The position numbers and the translations under genes are program-made. Below are positions 6,424-6,801 of a stretch of 6,801 nt of DNA, piece after piece (positions within the stretch are counted from its first letter, which is position 1; every line of letters starts with the position of its first letter). Location of the stretch: NCBI GenBank assembly GCA_028821635.1, contig JAPPDO010000160.1, forward strand, positions 1,029 to 7,829, written 5' to 3'. Under the pieces are notes generated by a model. The model did no database searches. It saw nothing but the letters and a program-made list of their open reading frames with translations, and was not told the origin of the DNA. The stretch comes from Ekhidna sp. (lineage in GTDB: Bacteria; Bacteroidota; Bacteroidia; Cytophagales; Cyclobacteriaceae).

Positions 6424-6758
6424 GGTTTACCGGAGAATGGTGGATAATCGTCTGTCATAAATGACATATAAATATTCACTCTTGTGGACCATCTGATGGT
6501 TCCTACATTAAATTCATGCCAGTTTTTGGGATAATTTGCCGTAAAAAGAACGACCCACCAGGCTAAAAACTGTAAAACAACAGAACCAATGGTTCTGAAG
6601 ATCAGAAGAAAACCATGGGGCAAAACCACATAAAAGAATCCAAAAAGTGTTCTTAAAAGCAAAGTACCTCTGCTTAATTTTTCAGGATACGGAATTTCAA
6701 GAGTAGTGTAGTCATCTTTCCCATTGATACCAAAAGAAGGATAGTTGGCATTGCTAAT
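6420..6758 (-). CDS. DUF4389 family membrane protein, start codon uncertain
   Basis: This is a small membrane protein of the DUF4389 family, function unknown. The hallmark C-terminal pattern is clear: FNVGTIRWSTRVNIYMSF followed by MTDDYPPF. Two hydrophobic helices, around FGFFYVVLPHGFLLIF and VVLQFLAWWVVLFTA, precede it. The family's N-terminal 'YPEKLSRG' signature is present too, but it lies upstream of the first usual start (TTG, 6662-6660, 80 residues). The frame is open back to 6758, just after an in-frame TAA (6761-6759). That gives up to 112 residues beginning with an ATT codon, then SNANYPSFGINGKDDY. The true start is therefore an unusual ATT, or a one-base sequence error hides an ATG at 6765-6763. 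Its stop overlaps the DUF4870 start by 4 bp. It is the first gene of the operon. Confidence 0.8.
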   Translation of the reverse strand: MSNANYPSFGINGKDDYTTLEIPYPEKLSRGTLLLRTLFGFFYVVLPHGFLLIFRTIGSVVLQFLAWWVVLFTANYPKNWHEFNVGTIRWSTRVNIYMSFMTDDYPPFSGKP

Positions 6759-6783
6759 TTAGCATAGTTAAATGATTGAATAA

Positions 6784-6791
6784 CAAATATA
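6784..6791 (-). promoter_or_regulatory. -7 promoter element of the DUF4389-DUF4870-M48 operon
   Basis: On the minus strand TATATTTG (6791-6784) matches TAnnTTTG exactly. Predicted transcription start is near 6777, only 12-20 bases before the candidate starts at 6765 (ATG, other frame) or 6758 (ATT). The -33 half lies beyond the right edge of the window and cannot be checked. The position supports the view that DUF4389 is the first gene of the operon and that its start is close to 6758 rather than at the internal TTG. Confidence 0.45.
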
Positions 6792-6801
6792 AAGAATATT
6801 C

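Overview
This window most likely comes from a member of the phylum Bacteroidota, perhaps a Cytophagales-like lineage. RecA is of the Bacteroidota type, the FtsX/MacB-like permease, the GH10-like secreted hydrolase and the M48/DUF4870 genes are common there, and several intergenic sites match the Bacteroidota promoter consensus (TTG spacer TAnnTTTG) rather than the classical -35/-10. Order and genus cannot be fixed from the sequence alone. The left edge is a run of almost pure C, probably a contig-end artefact.

Layout from left to right. Positions 1-58 are low-complexity C. Reading leftwards from 144 is the start of a truncated minus-strand gene of unknown function, with a good promoter at 176-205. 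Positions 210-540 are non-coding and hold two diverged copies of a 37-bp 'cacaaagg-cacggag' repeat and a short 21-bp-period repeat. recA (604-1599, +) follows a likely promoter at 542-576. It converges on an ABC-transporter permease (1670-2923, -) whose stop codon lies in a perfect 16-bp tandem duplication. Then come a broken or unidentified small coding remnant (2994-3333, -) and an AT-rich gap with two dyad-symmetric elements. A secreted GHL10/DUF187 family glycoside-hydrolase-like protein (3587-5095, +) follows. The right third is a tight minus-strand operon, transcribed leftwards from a promoter at the window's right edge: DUF4389 membrane protein, DUF4870 membrane protein, then an M48 metalloprotease. 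Each junction is a 4-bp ATGA stop/start overlap.

How the genes relate. recA stands alone as housekeeping DNA repair. The permease is a lone macrolide-exporter/FtsX-type subunit with no ATPase gene in view. The DUF4389-DUF4870-M48 operon is the only set of genes that clearly works as a unit: two small membrane proteins translationally coupled to a membrane-anchored zinc protease suggest an envelope quality-control or processing module, but this is inference. Nothing here is clearly a new defence or mobile system. The points most worth checking are the missing start codon of the DUF4389 gene, the composition of that operon, the hidden left-edge gene and the dyads upstream of the hydrolase.
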